DNA of 64,000 bases from Centropus unirufus (Eukaryota > Chordata > Aves > Cuculiformes > Centropidae): NCBI GenBank assembly GCA_013397695.1, contig VYZI01000019.1, forward strand, positions 5,286,159-5,350,158, written 5' to 3'. The notes under the pieces were generated by a model. It was not told the origin of the DNA. It worked only from the letters and a program-made list of their open reading frames with translations, and made no database searches. The translations under genes and the position numbers were made by a program. Positions 25,251 through 39,300 of the stretch are shown in pieces. The number at the start of each line of letters is the position of its first letter. Within the stretch, counting starts at the first letter, position 1.

Positions 25251-27366
25251 GGGGGCCCTCAGCTGCTAATTGGAGCGATTTCATAAACGAGGTATGGGGC
25301 CAGACGTGCTAATTAGTATGAAGAGCTGTGTCAGATCCTGTGTGTTACCATTAGTCACGGTGCTAGGGGCCTGTATTGTTAGGTTTTGGTTGAATTCTCA
25401 GGTTTCTTACTTCCAGTTTTCCGAAGTTGAGGAGGGGCCCTTTTTTTTTATTTTTTTTTTTTTTTAAATCCTTGGTGTGTGGGCAGGAATTGAATGAAAC
25501 ACGACTTGAGAAATGACTCTTAGTTTTTGGTAATGCGACACATTCATTCTCGTGGAATTTGAGGGAAGGGAGTCTCCCAGTTCTCCATTCGAAGACCCAT
25601 GCTGAGAGCTTCAGGGAGAAAGGGAGCTGGAATGTCTACTTTTCCAAGGGCTCCCAGAGCCCTATGTACTGCATAAATCACTTAAGTAAGGTTCTGAAGC
25701 CTTGGACGTGCGCTTCTTTTAAAAAACAAATGACACTTGTCAGTCATGTAGTGATTGTAATGATTTTCATAGCAATATCAAACTTACTTTTTAAAACAAG
25801 CATTTCAAATTGGCATCTTTTTAATAACCTTACTCTTCGCCTTACGTTTCTCAGTAAAAGTTTGTGAAACCAAACTTGTTCGAGAAATGCAAAATTTCAT
25901 CACCTGAAAATGGAAGTGTCTCTACAGCTGTGGGTATTTGAGCATCTTAAATAGATACACAAAAATGCATTCACGCTTGCTCTGCAAGATTTCATTTTCT
26001 GCGTCGGGGAGGGGAAAAAGTGCTGTTCCACCCTCTGCCTGTCTTCAGCCACTTTTTAAACCTCTCGATGCAGGGAATTTGGAAACAGTCTTGAGTTTCA
26101 TGTTGTGTTTCTTTCATGGTCATTTTTACGAGGAGCTTAGGGAGTTGCTTATAGATCTGCTATCAAGCTGAGCAAGCAGATATTCAAACTAAGTCTTTTG
26201 ATGGACATTTGAACGCTGCATTTAGGGTGAAGTTGTTAATAAGCAGGGGAGCAGTGTGGAATATTGATAGCAGGTTGTAGAGCTCTGATATGAGGGTGCG
26301 TAGTAGGGCTGAAATTTGAACCTAAATCATCTCCACATTAATGTCAAACAACTTCCTTCAAACAGATACAGAGATGAATAAAGCCTCAGTTAAACACTGA
26401 TACATGGAGAAGTATTTTTGTCGTGGGCTTATGAAACCAACTCTAGTCAAGGTCCATCAAGGTAGTCATTACTCTGCTTTAAAAGGCAGAGGTTCCCTGG
26501 AGCTAGCTGTTTTCATGGGATAGTTTATACCAAGCACGCTTCAGTTAATTGCTAAATCAATGGAAAAAGCATCTTAAAAAATGGTCGGCTGAAGATCCGT
26601 TTGCTGTATTTAAGAACGGTGTCCTTGGGCTGAATTTCTGTTATTTGGGTGTACTTCAAATTGTGTGTCATTTGCTAAATTTTATATACATGCAGTCTTT
26701 TTTATGCTATGGAAATCTTTATTAAAAGTTGTTTTATGGTTTCTATTCATAACTTGTTGGATTACTGGGTGAACATATTGTTTCCATGGCTCGTTAACAA
26801 CTACCATTTAGAAGTACAAGGACAAAATTTGCTATTTGTTTTGAAATAAGCATTTTATCTAAGTGCCTGTGCATTTGACATTCATAGCAATGGAATACAT
26901 AAAGGTATGAATTGAGTCATTTCATTCCTATACAGTCCATAATTTTAAAACTACTTGGCCAGAGAGACACAAAATGTGTGGAGTTACTTTGAATTCCACA
27001 CCAAGATTAGTGTCTGCAGTCGCAGATTTTTAAATTGAGTCTGTGCACCAGTTCAGAAGGGATTCTTTTGAATTTGTTGTTTATCTGTTCCAGGGCACTG
27101 ATTATTAAGAACTGATTTCATTTAGAAATGTCACTGACTTAATACCTTGCAATATCTATTCAGTTTTGGGCTCAGTGTCTTATAACTCAGTAAAACGTGT
27201 TTCTCATTTTGAATGAAAGGAAGTGAGAATGGGGAAATTTTCCTCTTAAGAACCCGTTTCTGAAAATGGCCAATCTCCCGAGTCTTTTTAACTTGGAGAA
27301 TTATTCTACCAACTGTTGTAATTCTTTTTTGTAACTTGAGGAAGAAGAGAGCTGTACTTGTGGAAG
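25251..27366 (+). other. Region between CDR2 island and MFSD13B start codon
   Basis: AT-rich sequence with a T-rich tract at 25441-25465. It may be 5' UTR plus a first intron of MFSD13B. No coding exon, repeat family or RNA gene was recognised. Confidence 0.5.
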
Positions 27367-30300
27367 ATGAAGTTTGTTTTGGGAATTCATCCTAATGCGC
27401 TGGCGTATTCCATGACCACATTAGGAGCTGGAATGATGAACAGTATCTTTAATTTCTACTACGTTAAGCTTTTCCTAAACCGATATAAAATTTCAGAAGT
27501 AGCATTTCATCAAGCACAGGTATGGTACAATGGAATATTTTGATTACCATGCGCTATGTGTCTGTGTAATCAAAATGAAGTCTTTTTTTTCTTCTGAATT
27601 AATTTTGGATGCATTGAAAATAGCTATGAGATAAATGAAAATTAAATTTATTTAATCCATAAGCAATTGAAGGTACGCTTAAAGTACACTGTTTATAGTC
27701 TTTAGACAAGAAATCTCCAGACTTAAATTGCTGGAAAGATTTTTACCTTCAACGGCTTGAAGTAATGTTCTAAACTAATCTTGCACCTCAGTTCCATGGA
27801 TATGCTTGAAATTAGTGCTTTCCTATGGACTGTTTAACTGCTTAAATACTGCCTTTATTCTGGAAGTCATTATCCAGGTGAGTAACTCTTGTCCTGAATG
27901 GTCTCCTGGAAGTAATGGGGCAGCTCATGTTTTGAATTACTTCCTGTGAGAGTAATACCTGGGCTTTGCAAGACAAAAGCCCAGATAAATAAGCTTATGA
28001 TGGTGTGAAGTCTTACAGGCAGGGTTGTATTTCATATGTTTTTGGGCACTTGCCTACTTATTCATCTTGTTTTTCAAAATTACTATAAACCTGCAAATAC
28101 CTTTAAGAATTTGGTCTGGAGTCTGTTTTGACCTGAGAAGCTTTCATCTTTCCTTATTCTTTGAATAGAGATTTATTTTAAGTAAATATGGTGTGTATTA
28201 CTTCTGTGTTTGTATAACCTTACCAGAAAACTCACACTAATGAGCAATTCTGTTTTGTTTGTTGCAGGTTGTGTTTATGATATGGAATGCCGTTAATGAT
28301 CCTCTTTTTGGGTACATTCAAGACAACTCCAAGTTCGCATGCTGCTCAAGACGCCAGTTTTCCATTTTATATGGAGCTCCTTTATATGCATTAGCCTTTT
28401 TGCTTCCTTGGTTTCCTTGGAAACATTATGAGGAAGGTGACTGGCTAAGTGGGCTTCACCTCATTGTTGCCTTGTGTGCTTTTGATGGTTTGCTTACGTT
28501 TGTGCTCCTAGCACAGTGTGCCCTCTTTGCAGAAATTTCAGGGAGACATGAAAGTAGGCTTCAGCTTATTAAATACAACCAAGTAGCAACATTAATTGGA
28601 TCAACGAGCATTCTCTTTTGTGGCCTCATATCAGATAATATGGAAAATTTTGCCCGTTTTCAGGCTTTTGCTGTTTTGGTCGCAGTATTGGCAACAGCTT
28701 GTATGTGTTACACAGGCAAATACAGTACCAGTCAGTATGAGCAGAGAGAAGTTTGTACGGAGAATTCTAACGTGGAAAACCGTGATGGGGCTCTCTCTTG
28801 GGCCTCTGTAATTTCATTGACAAAACAGATTATGACAGAGAAAAACTTCTTATTTTTTGTAACAATGAACTTCTTCCAAGTCTTCCACTTAGCCTTCTGC
28901 AACAGCTTTATGATGATCTTTGCGGATAATCTTATTCCTAAGGATATCCTTTCTTCCTCATTAAGAAGTATCATGTATGGAGCAGGCTTTATTTGTCCTC
29001 AGGTAGGCCCTTTTTATTTCAAATGATGAAAACATGGTGGTGTACTGGTTTTCATTAGTTTAAGGTATCAATTTACACACTCTTGAAAAGGTGCTGCGTC
29101 CAGCATAAACCATTGGCCATACCAAGAGGCAGATCTAGCTTGGCAATGCTCAGGAAGAAGAAAATACTTCTATACCAAGGCTGATCAAATGGAAAAGTAG
29201 GGTATGGAGAAGTGGCAAGCAGGCAGGCTGGTGGAATATCTGTTTACAAGGATGCGAGTATGCACTTGAGTATACTTGAATTTTTTGTATCCTACAGGGT
29301 TTAAAATACTGAAGTATAACGGAAAGAAAAACTTGTTCAAGATAAAAGTTTCTAAAAGCAAGATCTGTAGAATTCTGAATTCTTTTCTCTTTGGTTTTGA
29401 CTTGTAATACGTGATGAAAGAATAATCTCTTCTTCAGGAAGTTTCTGAGATAACCTGGACAGAACATCAGAAAAAAATCATTAGGTACTAAAAGCATTGT
29501 TGAACTATGTGGTATCTCGGTCATGGGAACCAAACAAAGCTCTAAGTGCCTTTTGGAGAATAATACGTTCCCATTTATTTTGTTGTTTGCTGTCTTGGTC
29601 AGCTACATTTACTGGGGAGAGAGCTACTTTCAATACCTCGATCGGGGATCGGAGGGAGTAGTGAACTCGAAAAAGAAAGAGAACCTAAACAACTAATGTG
29701 TAAGGATAAGAAAAGCAGCAAAAATAGATCCCACAAAATGTAAACACACTTGTCTGCGGTGCATAAAAAAATTCTCTCGTTCATTCCCTTCAAAGGTCTT
29801 TCACCAGATCTTTAAAAGTTCCACTGTGTTTACTTGCTGAATTGCCCAAAAATTGAGAACCGTGGCTTTCATTATAGGTGCTGATGATGTTCAGAATGCC
29901 TGAAAATCAGGCTGTTGTTTTTGCTAAATTGGAAAGTTTTCAGTTAGTAAAATCTAAAAGAAGATACATCAAAGGGCAACTCGAATTCACAGCTCAATTT
30001 CAACTACTCTTCTGGCTTTTGCATATTTAACATACAAATTTTACACATGCCTTCTCTGTTCTATAACTCCTCAACAGCTAGAATTTAAATTTTTATCCTT
30101 ACCACAGGTTTAATAGTTCTTTCTGTAACTCAAACAGTAAACTGATGAACTTTGGAGATAAATCAGAAACTGCAGGAGTTAGGAATGCTTAAATCATTTT
30201 ACTTTCACTATATAGCCGTTGGCGCTGTTGGTGAAATCAGTGTGACAGTGTGAAATGAACGATCTTTCAGAAAGTGCGTCTCTCTCTTCTCCCAGAGATT

Positions 30301-33300
30301 CTTTGTCTAGGAGGTCACTGAACCGTAGAGAGTTTGCTGTGACCTTATTTTTCTCAGGTTTTGTCCCTTTGAGCTCAAGATGTAATAAGGGAGTTCTCTG
30401 CTGGCAGTGTCCTGAACTTACTGAAAAAGCACCCAATCCACATGAAATCAAGCCCCTTCGTATGAACTATTTTCAGCGGCCTGCACTAAACTAGAGTCCA
30501 GCTTCCGACTGAAGTCCCTTTTAGTAGAGGGTGTGAAGAGTAAAACCTGCCTACAAGGGAAACCTTGCTGAAACAGGCAAGCATTTAAATTTCCATCATT
30601 AAGTTAGTATTTTTCTTAGAATACGCAGTGTTGGAGACATAAAGATAATAAAGGATTTTCTAAATCATTAAGTACTTCCTAAGACATGGTTATCTCTCAG
30701 TTATAGGGAGACAAGTTCATAGTTTTACAATAGCGTGCATTGCATAATACCTTGCCAGTTCTTCTGCAAGCACATTTCTGCAAAATGCCCGAAAACAGCC
30801 TCCGGGAGGACTATCTTTGAGTTTTAGAGACAGATTTTTTGCTTATACCAAACTCCCATATTTTATTTGCCTCCCTGGTCATTGGTTTAGGCAGAACGCT
30901 TGAGCTTCTTTAAAGTAGCATTTGCACAGTGATCTTTGACTGTAGCATCCTGGTTTTATTCATTATATTAATGCATTTAAGTGCGCGAACAAATGCACGA
31001 GCAGAATTCTTTCCTGTTCTTCATCGGAATATTACACTGTTAATCTCGGCAACACAGAATGAAGGAGAAAATATGTGTATTTTTAGAGTTTGTGAGTAAT
31101 TTTTGCAATGGCAGTGAGGCCTGTATGTACATAGGTGGTGACGTAGGCTCATGTAATAAAAAGAACATAAGGCGTTCTGAAATGTCCTGTTTAAAGTGGA
31201 AAGTGGGGAGCAATAGAGAAGAGCTTAGACTTTGTTCATACTATAAGCACCATTTTCATAATTTCATAAATACCATTTTCATGTGCTTGTCACTAGCCTT
31301 TCCCATGGATTGCTGCTTGCTAAGATTGGTGGAATTAAAAGGCAGCCATAAACGTCCACTGGGCTCTGCCCATCTCTGCTTGCTCAGTAAAGTCTCTAAC
31401 TTGCTTAGGTCAGCTGTCTTGCTGCGCTGCATAATCAACTTAAAAGGCATGCTTAATTTCTATAAATGTCAGTGAAAATAATAATGAAAAAATAGCAAAT
31501 ATTTTTGATCAGAAGTTAACATTCAAATGGCACGATGCTTGGTTCACAGTTAACATAGTGCAAAGTTATTCTTTTAGAGGATATGGAATATAAAGAGCAT
31601 TAGATACTAGTTAAGCAATAAGGGAAACAGTGTTTTCCTCAGGATATAGTAGTTCTCAGCTTTGAGTCAAAGGAGACCATCCTTACCTGGAGAGGTAGTG
31701 TAGAACGAGCCAGTAGTGTTCTCTGTTTAATTCTTTATTTTTATTTTTTTTCATTCGGATTAATCTTTTTAGAAAGCACAGCTGTTTGTTTGGGTTTTGT
31801 TAATGGATAGTAATAATTTATGTCTGGTCTGTGTTTTATAGCTCTCCTAATGCTGAGGTATTGTACTATATCTTCCTCTCATATATGTCTATATATTTAT
31901 TATCTTTTCAGTGCCTTGTTCTTCTCAGTCATGCTTCGTTAAAGAAGTTTGGTTATTACAGAATCATCTTGTTTTCCTTTTACTTTGAAGGAGTAGCTGC
32001 TGCTGTCATGTTTGTTCTAGGTCCAGAACACTACTATCTGTTGGCATTTTATCTCACAACAAACATGTAAGTAAATATACTTCCCTATCCAGAGATATGG
32101 CTTAAATAATTCTAACAGAGCGGACACTTGCTTTTACTAACACGAAGATTTTGCCACTGCTTTTATGGTTTTCTTTCTGTTGTATTCACTTATCACGAAA
32201 GTTGAAACTGAAGCACTCAATTCTGCTTCAGCTTTTCCTTTTTGTTTTTAAAAAAGCCTTAATGAAAAGTAATCAAGGTTTGCAGTCGCATGCCTCCACC
32301 CGCACATCTGCTTTAACTTGAGATTCAAGGGAGGCAGAAGCTCATCAGCATAGACGCAGATCTCGGCAGAGGAGCTCTTCACAGCCTGTTTGGTAGGAAA
32401 GCTCAGACCTGAGTTTAATTGCACAAACACCTGCGTGTGGCACTGCAAAACAAATACCGATATGTTGGGTGTCTGTTAGGTAACCAAAACTGCGTCACAT
32501 TTCCACCGGTACTGGGTAGGGGGTGACAGCAAGAAGTAGTGTTTTCACAGAACACGTATAGCGTGATGCACAGAAAACCTTACTGGAAAATAAAGACCTG
32601 TTTGTGTCAGAAAGTTGGTACAGCAGTTCATTTTTATTTCTTCATTTTCTATGTCATATTTCATTTCTTTCTGCATGTTCTTTCCTACCCTCCTTCATCT
32701 CCTCTCTCCCCCTCCTGTTTTTATTCATATTTTCAGTATTTCTGTCATGCGTTACTGTGACACTGAATTGTGTGAAAAATAAATTGAATTTCATTACCTG
32801 CATCCTCTAAATGATGAAGATAAATGTTGGTTTTCCCTGGAAGTAAATCTAAGGTTCCTGAAGCCTATGTTTAAAGTGCTAATTGTTCAAAGCCTCTCGT
32901 AAGTAAAAGCTAATCACACACAAAATTTAATTAGACATAGAAATCCTAAAATGTGCGTTTACAGCTTCAGTTAGTGGTCTGTTGAGTTGGCTTTGTGTGT
33001 CTGTGTTTGAATGCATTTTTATATATAATGTAAATACACATATAGGAATGCATATAAAATCTCTTTTACTACTCTAATTTTCTCACTTAAAGTTTGTCTT
33101 CCACTTAGTCTTCCAGGAATGCTCATGTTCTTTTCAGATTTCAAGAGGAAATTTTTAGTTTATCTTTCTTTTAAAGTGTTTGTTTCCTTCAGATCACTGT
33201 GGAATTGTACGTAAGAACTACAAGCCTCTTAAATATTTTGTCTTTCTTTAGGGTAATTGTACAGGCTTCATTTAGTTTGTTCAATTTGCCTTTGGCAGAT

Positions 33301-36300
33301 ATTGTTGATGCGGATCTAATAAAGCACAAGCGGAGGTACGTCAGCTTTAACTGTTTTTCTTTAAATATACGATCTAGGTTCTATCTTATTCTTCCTAAGT
33401 TGGATTATCTCAAAGTACAGATAGTAAATTATTTTGGATCCTTGACGCAGAAGTACTTTTTGTAAGAGCAGCTTGGCATAAGTAAAGATAAGAACTCCAG
33501 TAAGGTTTTCTGCAATTACTTCGGCAGAGTAATTTAAATAGATTATTATGTCATCTCTAGCTTTAATTATACTGTTAGTATCAGCGAAATCCTTCAGAGT
33601 TTTGGGTGTTTATTTTTCTTAGCTTCAGTTGAATTACTTCTTAACCATCTACATCTATTGTCACTTCTGGAATTTTCTAAACGAGGCCTTTGGTAAAAGC
33701 ACTTGGAAAGCTTTGCCTGTGCTACTTAAAGTGCAAATTTCAAAGTCTAATTGGTTGCTGTTATCTCCCTGGAATAAAAATTGATAAAATGTGCTATGTT
33801 GTAGCATATTACAACTCATGTCTTACCAAAGTGCAGAGAACTTTCTGTTGGTTCCATCATTGTTCAGATAAGTGCAGATTCAGTCCCGGTCGCTTTATTA
33901 AAGGACTTGCCCCTCAAAGGCAGGGGATACTGCTTTCATGAAGATTAAAAAAAAAAGCTTCCTTCTCTGGCCTTATGTACGTAAAGTCTTAAGTTATTAT
34001 TAATTCTCCATGCACTGCTCAGTTTAACTTCAATAATTAATCCCTCTATGTGCACAAAGTTGGACTTCAGTGCAAATCCTTTCAGAATTGGGACCGAGCT
34101 GTGTGTAGACCCCTGAGGTTTATTACCTTTCGTTGCCAAAGAAAATTAAATTTCATTATGATAGCTGATGAGTTTGCTATAATGGGTGAACTATAAAGCT
34201 GAGTATCATGATAGTTAGCATTTGCATATGAACAAGATTTTTAAAACCTCTATTGTAATTAATATACTAAGTTTGTGCCACACATTCATTTGATTTTTTT
34301 TTTCCCCTAAATATTTCAGGTCACCACTTTCCTCTATGGTTTTTGGTACCAACGCTTTATTTACTAAGCCTGCCCAGTCTTTGGCTCCAATGCTTGTGGT
34401 TACAATACTAAATCAATTTGGATATGAGAACCTGAATAATGAAGTTGCTCAACACGATCTGAGGTGAGTGCAAAAGGGGTATTTAAAAACATGGAAACTA
34501 ACATCACATAATCCTGTCATCTAACAAATACATTAATCTGCATTTAGTTTTCAACAGTGGCGCTTCAATAAGATTTTCAATTTTTTTAAACCTGTATAGA
34601 AAAGGAAACATTTTTTAATAAAGAATAAATCGTTTATTAAACAATACCCAAGGATATCTACCCAATTTTGAAAACCAAAGGATACAAAGCTGACCATCTC
34701 CTGTTGAATTGCAAAAAAAATGTTTGAGATCACCTAATACCTCTTATGGAGATACATATTGTCCTGGCCTCTGTGTTTTAGCTCATAAACCTACTTCCTT
34801 AAATATATAATCCTAGTAGGGCTGTATTTCAGATACATTTTTGTTTGAGAGGAAGCAGTATAATTACTGGAGGGAGGGAACTTGCCTCACGTAGGAGTAT
34901 AATTTTGGCTTCACTAGTACTTACCATTCTAATGGTAATGATTTCATTGCTATCCCTGGAGAGCATAAAGCTGTGGTTGCCAGTTAGCACGCTGGAACTG
35001 CCTGGGCTTTTATAAAACAAATTAACAGGGAGTTTGTATACTGAAAGGGTCATAGGCTGTTTATTTATGACCAATAAGAGGAAGCGGCAACATAAGGAAT
35101 AGCTAAGTCGGGGCTGAAAGGCAAAAATCGGTCCTGATTAGGATTTGCTTGAGAGAACAACATAAATATCCTGAGAACTTCATGGCTCTCCCAGATTTTG
35201 AGTACAAATCTTAAAGAGAACAAAACATGGAAGACAATTGTGAATGGACTTCTGTGGCAATAGCTCTTGAAGGAGAAACAACTGATTATCTCTGAAGGCT
35301 TGGAGAATGTTTCCTATTTGAGGAATTATCAAAAAAAATGTGTGAGGAAAAGCATGATGCAAAATGACAACGGGTGGTCTTTAGAAAAGCATCCCGACAC
35401 ACGCAAATAAGGCTTCAGTTGGAGGTTGTGTGTGAGAACAGATAACTTTATGTGAATGCATTCTGTAGATAGCCAGCCAGTGAGATGATGGGCAGAAGAC
35501 AGGAACCTCAGGATAACGTCAAAAAAGATGAGTGATTTTTTTGCAGGTTGGTCTGGGTGTGGATATGAGAGAGCTGAATATGTTCATCTTGATGATTCAG
35601 AGAAATTCAGATTTAAAACATAAGAAACAGAGTTCTGATCCCTTTCAGTCAGAGAATGACCCCTTTGTGGATGGATTTTAAATCACAGTAGCTACAAATC
35701 TCTTTTTCCCCAGTCCAGCCTCTGGACTGTCGCAGCAATAAATTTCTTGGATTTAGAGTTGAAATACTTTGAATGATCATTCTCTAAAGCATATATTTTC
35801 ACTTGAGTCATGCTGAAATTTTATTTATTTCACTAGGTCAAGGAACAGAATAAAAGTACAAAGCTGTGATCAGTAAATCAAGGAGCACCCGAAATACATT
35901 TCTCTTGGCCATCCCTTCAAAACTAATTTTGTACATGTGAGGCAGTCTGCCTGTGTTTCCATATTTGATTGTGTGAATGTGCATGTCCTTCACTCCAGAT
36001 ATCTCCCTTATCTTTCCCTCCAGCATCAAAAATTTGAACACTGCGTTTTGTGTTCACAGCAACTTTCCAGGCTTTTGCTGTAGTAAAACACATTTCCCGG
36101 CAATGAGTTTACACTTGAAAATCATGGAAATAGGCTTTTCCTGTTCACACTGATTTTTGTGTAATATTGTCATTTCATTTCCTCATTCTTCTTTTCTTGT
36201 TATGTTGCCTCATCAAAACCACTTGGAATCCTGGAGCTTACAAACTTTCTGGATTAATTCAATTTGCAGCTTTAAAAATAAGGTCAAGAGAAGAAAGGTG

Positions 36301-39300
36301 TGTCTTTTTCTCCCCTCCTTCACTTACACGTTTGATAGCATTTTATTAATAGCATACCGCTTTCAGAAGCGGGCTTCATAAATTCTGTCTTTTGTGCTCA
36401 TCTGACACTATGTATTCTCTTACAGTAAAGAGAATATCTATCTGTCAAAAGCTATCTGCCGGGACAGTTCACGTATCTTCTGATTCTTGTGCCTCCAGCA
36501 AGGGGTCTGTAAGATGACACTGCCTCACCTACGCCTCCTTGTCCTTCCAGTGACCGCCTTTCGGTCATTGCTTCGTTAGAGTACCAAAACTCCATTAAGG
36601 GTGCCAACAAACGAAAATGTGCCAGTTTTTAAGCTTTTGCCTTTTGTTGCCATCATGCTGTCGATTGGTTCACAGGTGGATGTTCTCTGTCTCAGTAAAG
36701 ATGCTTATGAGTGAAAATGTTGTCCCAGAAGGCCTTTTGAGATGATGGTTCATCATCGTCTCGGTGGCTGCTGTTACAGTTGTGTTCTGCGGGGCAGCCA
36801 GGCTGGTAAGACAGCAAAGAGATTTGATGCAGAAAGTAGCTCTAAAAGAAAGGAAAATTCAGTCCCCTTTTTCTTTCACCTGTGAGTTGTAACACCTCCA
36901 GGTGGATGGCAAAGATGGGTCTGAAATTAGAAATGGCTTATCACTGGACAGTGATCCCAGTACTGTATCAGAGCAGGCATTGCAAAGACCAAGACTGTAT
37001 TTCTTTTTCTCTGTACTGAAGCCTTTGAACTGAATGTGAACATCACCCACTTCTTACCACACCGGTATTTACTTCTGCCTCAGTGGGAATATCTTCATAG
37101 TGACAGAAGGTAAAGTCATGTCTTCTTTCTTAGGAGCAACCCAGTATCTCTTGGTTTTGCCTCTAGTATCATAGCTCTGTGGTGCATCGCTCTTCCGGAA
37201 GTCGTCTTGCTTCTTGGTGTCACCTCTGTCACACGTGGCCTTGGCCTATATATTCTACACAGTTCCATATGTGTCACACGTGATCCCGCATAGATTGGTA
37301 TGCACATTATACCGCATTCTTAGGAACCATGGTCACTACACATCAGTTAAGCATTTTGTAGTGGAAGCTAGCTTAATTATTTTTTAATATCCTTAAATTT
37401 TGAGTAATAGCTTGTAGAATGGAGGTCCTGGCTTGTTTTCTTCCTTTCTTTTCTTTTGGTCTGTCGTAGCAAAGCGCTACCTGTCCACATGGCTTGAGGG
37501 GGGATTGCTTTGTTTTGTCTGGGTTGGTTGGTTGGTTTGTTTGGCAGAAGGAGGGCTTGGGTTTTTTGGTTTGGGTTTTTTTTTTTAATTGCTGTGGAAA
37601 AGATACCTAGTTTAAAGGCTCCCTCTTCTGTCGGGCCACTGCCACTACAGCCAGCTTCTCTTAAAAGTGTGCTTTTCTAATTCGTTCTTCAGAATGTTTG
37701 GCCGTTATCATGATGAAATTTGAACTCTGCTTTCGCTTTATCCCAGTCCCTCAATGAAATATTTTCCCATTCCTTGTTTTGTGTGTTATAGATACTTTTC
37801 ATAATTGCTGCAGTAACTTAGGATTTACAGTACAATTGATAATATTTTCATAAACTCCATTGTTTCAATGAAACCAAATCAGCATTGCCCCAGTGTGTGT
37901 GATTTGGCAGATGTGTTTTCTTCTTTTGTCTTTCCCGAAGGGCATAAATACATCATAATGTTAGTACTGAGAACTGCAGTTCTCCCTAGCGTGCACAACA
38001 GGCAAAGTGCAAACACCAGGATCCTGTTATCTGTGTCTTAGTCCTGGTTTCATCTTTAGGTAGGAAAGCAGTTCCTCCGTGGCCTTGCCGACACTGCCCA
38101 CGCGGTTCACTGTTGGCCGTTGTGACAGCGGGGTGCACGATGGGGGCTCCTGTCTACTTGTAGGTAGACTGAAAATGTAACTGAATACAGGCCCTTAAAC
38201 AATGTCCTAATGGTAAATTATTGTCACTGCCAATAAACCTTGGCCATGGGCCAGTGACCTGCTAGGGAACGCTTCCAGGCTTAAATGCAATTACCCAAGT
38301 GATTAAGTAACTCACTCACAAGCTTGTGCTTTTCTGTTTTCCTGTGCAGCATCAGCATGTACAGGAGCTGGGATAAACCGTGATTGTTCTAGGAGTGTGT
38401 GTGTGTATACTAAGGAATACATTAGGGCTCTGCTGGGGGTTGGAAGCATTTTTTCTTTTGCATGCAGTAGACATTAGTTGATTCTTGTATGATTCAGAGG
38501 AACTCCTACGTTTTATTCAAAAGCCTGCTCAAATTAACCAGTTTTGAGTTTTTTAATACTTTTCAGGGGTTTTTCAAGAAAGAAAAAAAAAAAAAAAAGA
38601 AAATAACATAAACTGCCTCATGGAGAGAAAGCTCATTTAGGGGTTGTTTCTCAGCTTGAGTTGACTTACCTGATATTTAAGTACTTAGAATCCAATAATC
38701 AACAGAATGCCAGTAGATGGTGAGTCTAGCTACTAGATGAATGCCTACGTGTATGCCCCGAGCTGTCAGAAACTGTACTGTTCATAAAGGGAACTTCATT
38801 TAACTCCCTTTTTTTCACTCCTGTTTGCTGGTGCTTTTATCTCTTATTCCTTAAAGAAGATTTAGATGAGGAAATACCATGCATCCATGAGGATAAATGA
38901 GTGTTAATTTCACATGCATTCTTTCTAGGGTTTATATTATCTTTTAATCATTTATTTAAATTATTATTGAATAAGGCATGATATTTCAAACACGTCTTTA
39001 CACCGTACCTGAATTTTGTGCATTAATCGTGACTTCCATCTAGCACCCAGGAACTCTAACAACACACTATGTAGACGATGAGTAGCACAGGTTTTAAATA
39101 CAATAGTTTCATATGAAAATGTTTGCTTCCATATTCTGCTTTTCTTCCTCTTGCAGACTTTTCAGTCTTACTAAACCGTTTCAGATGCTCTGTTTTATAA
39201 TTGGATTATATTGCTTAAGTTGATTTCTATATTACATAGTACAGATGTGTACTAAAGTAGTGAACAGGATTTCTTAGATTGCCTACAATGTATCAGAATT

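Noticed and set aside
38583..38598. A(16) run as a possible processed-pseudogene tail
   Set aside because: The sequence before it shows no coding similarity and no flanking duplication was evident; treated as simple sequence.
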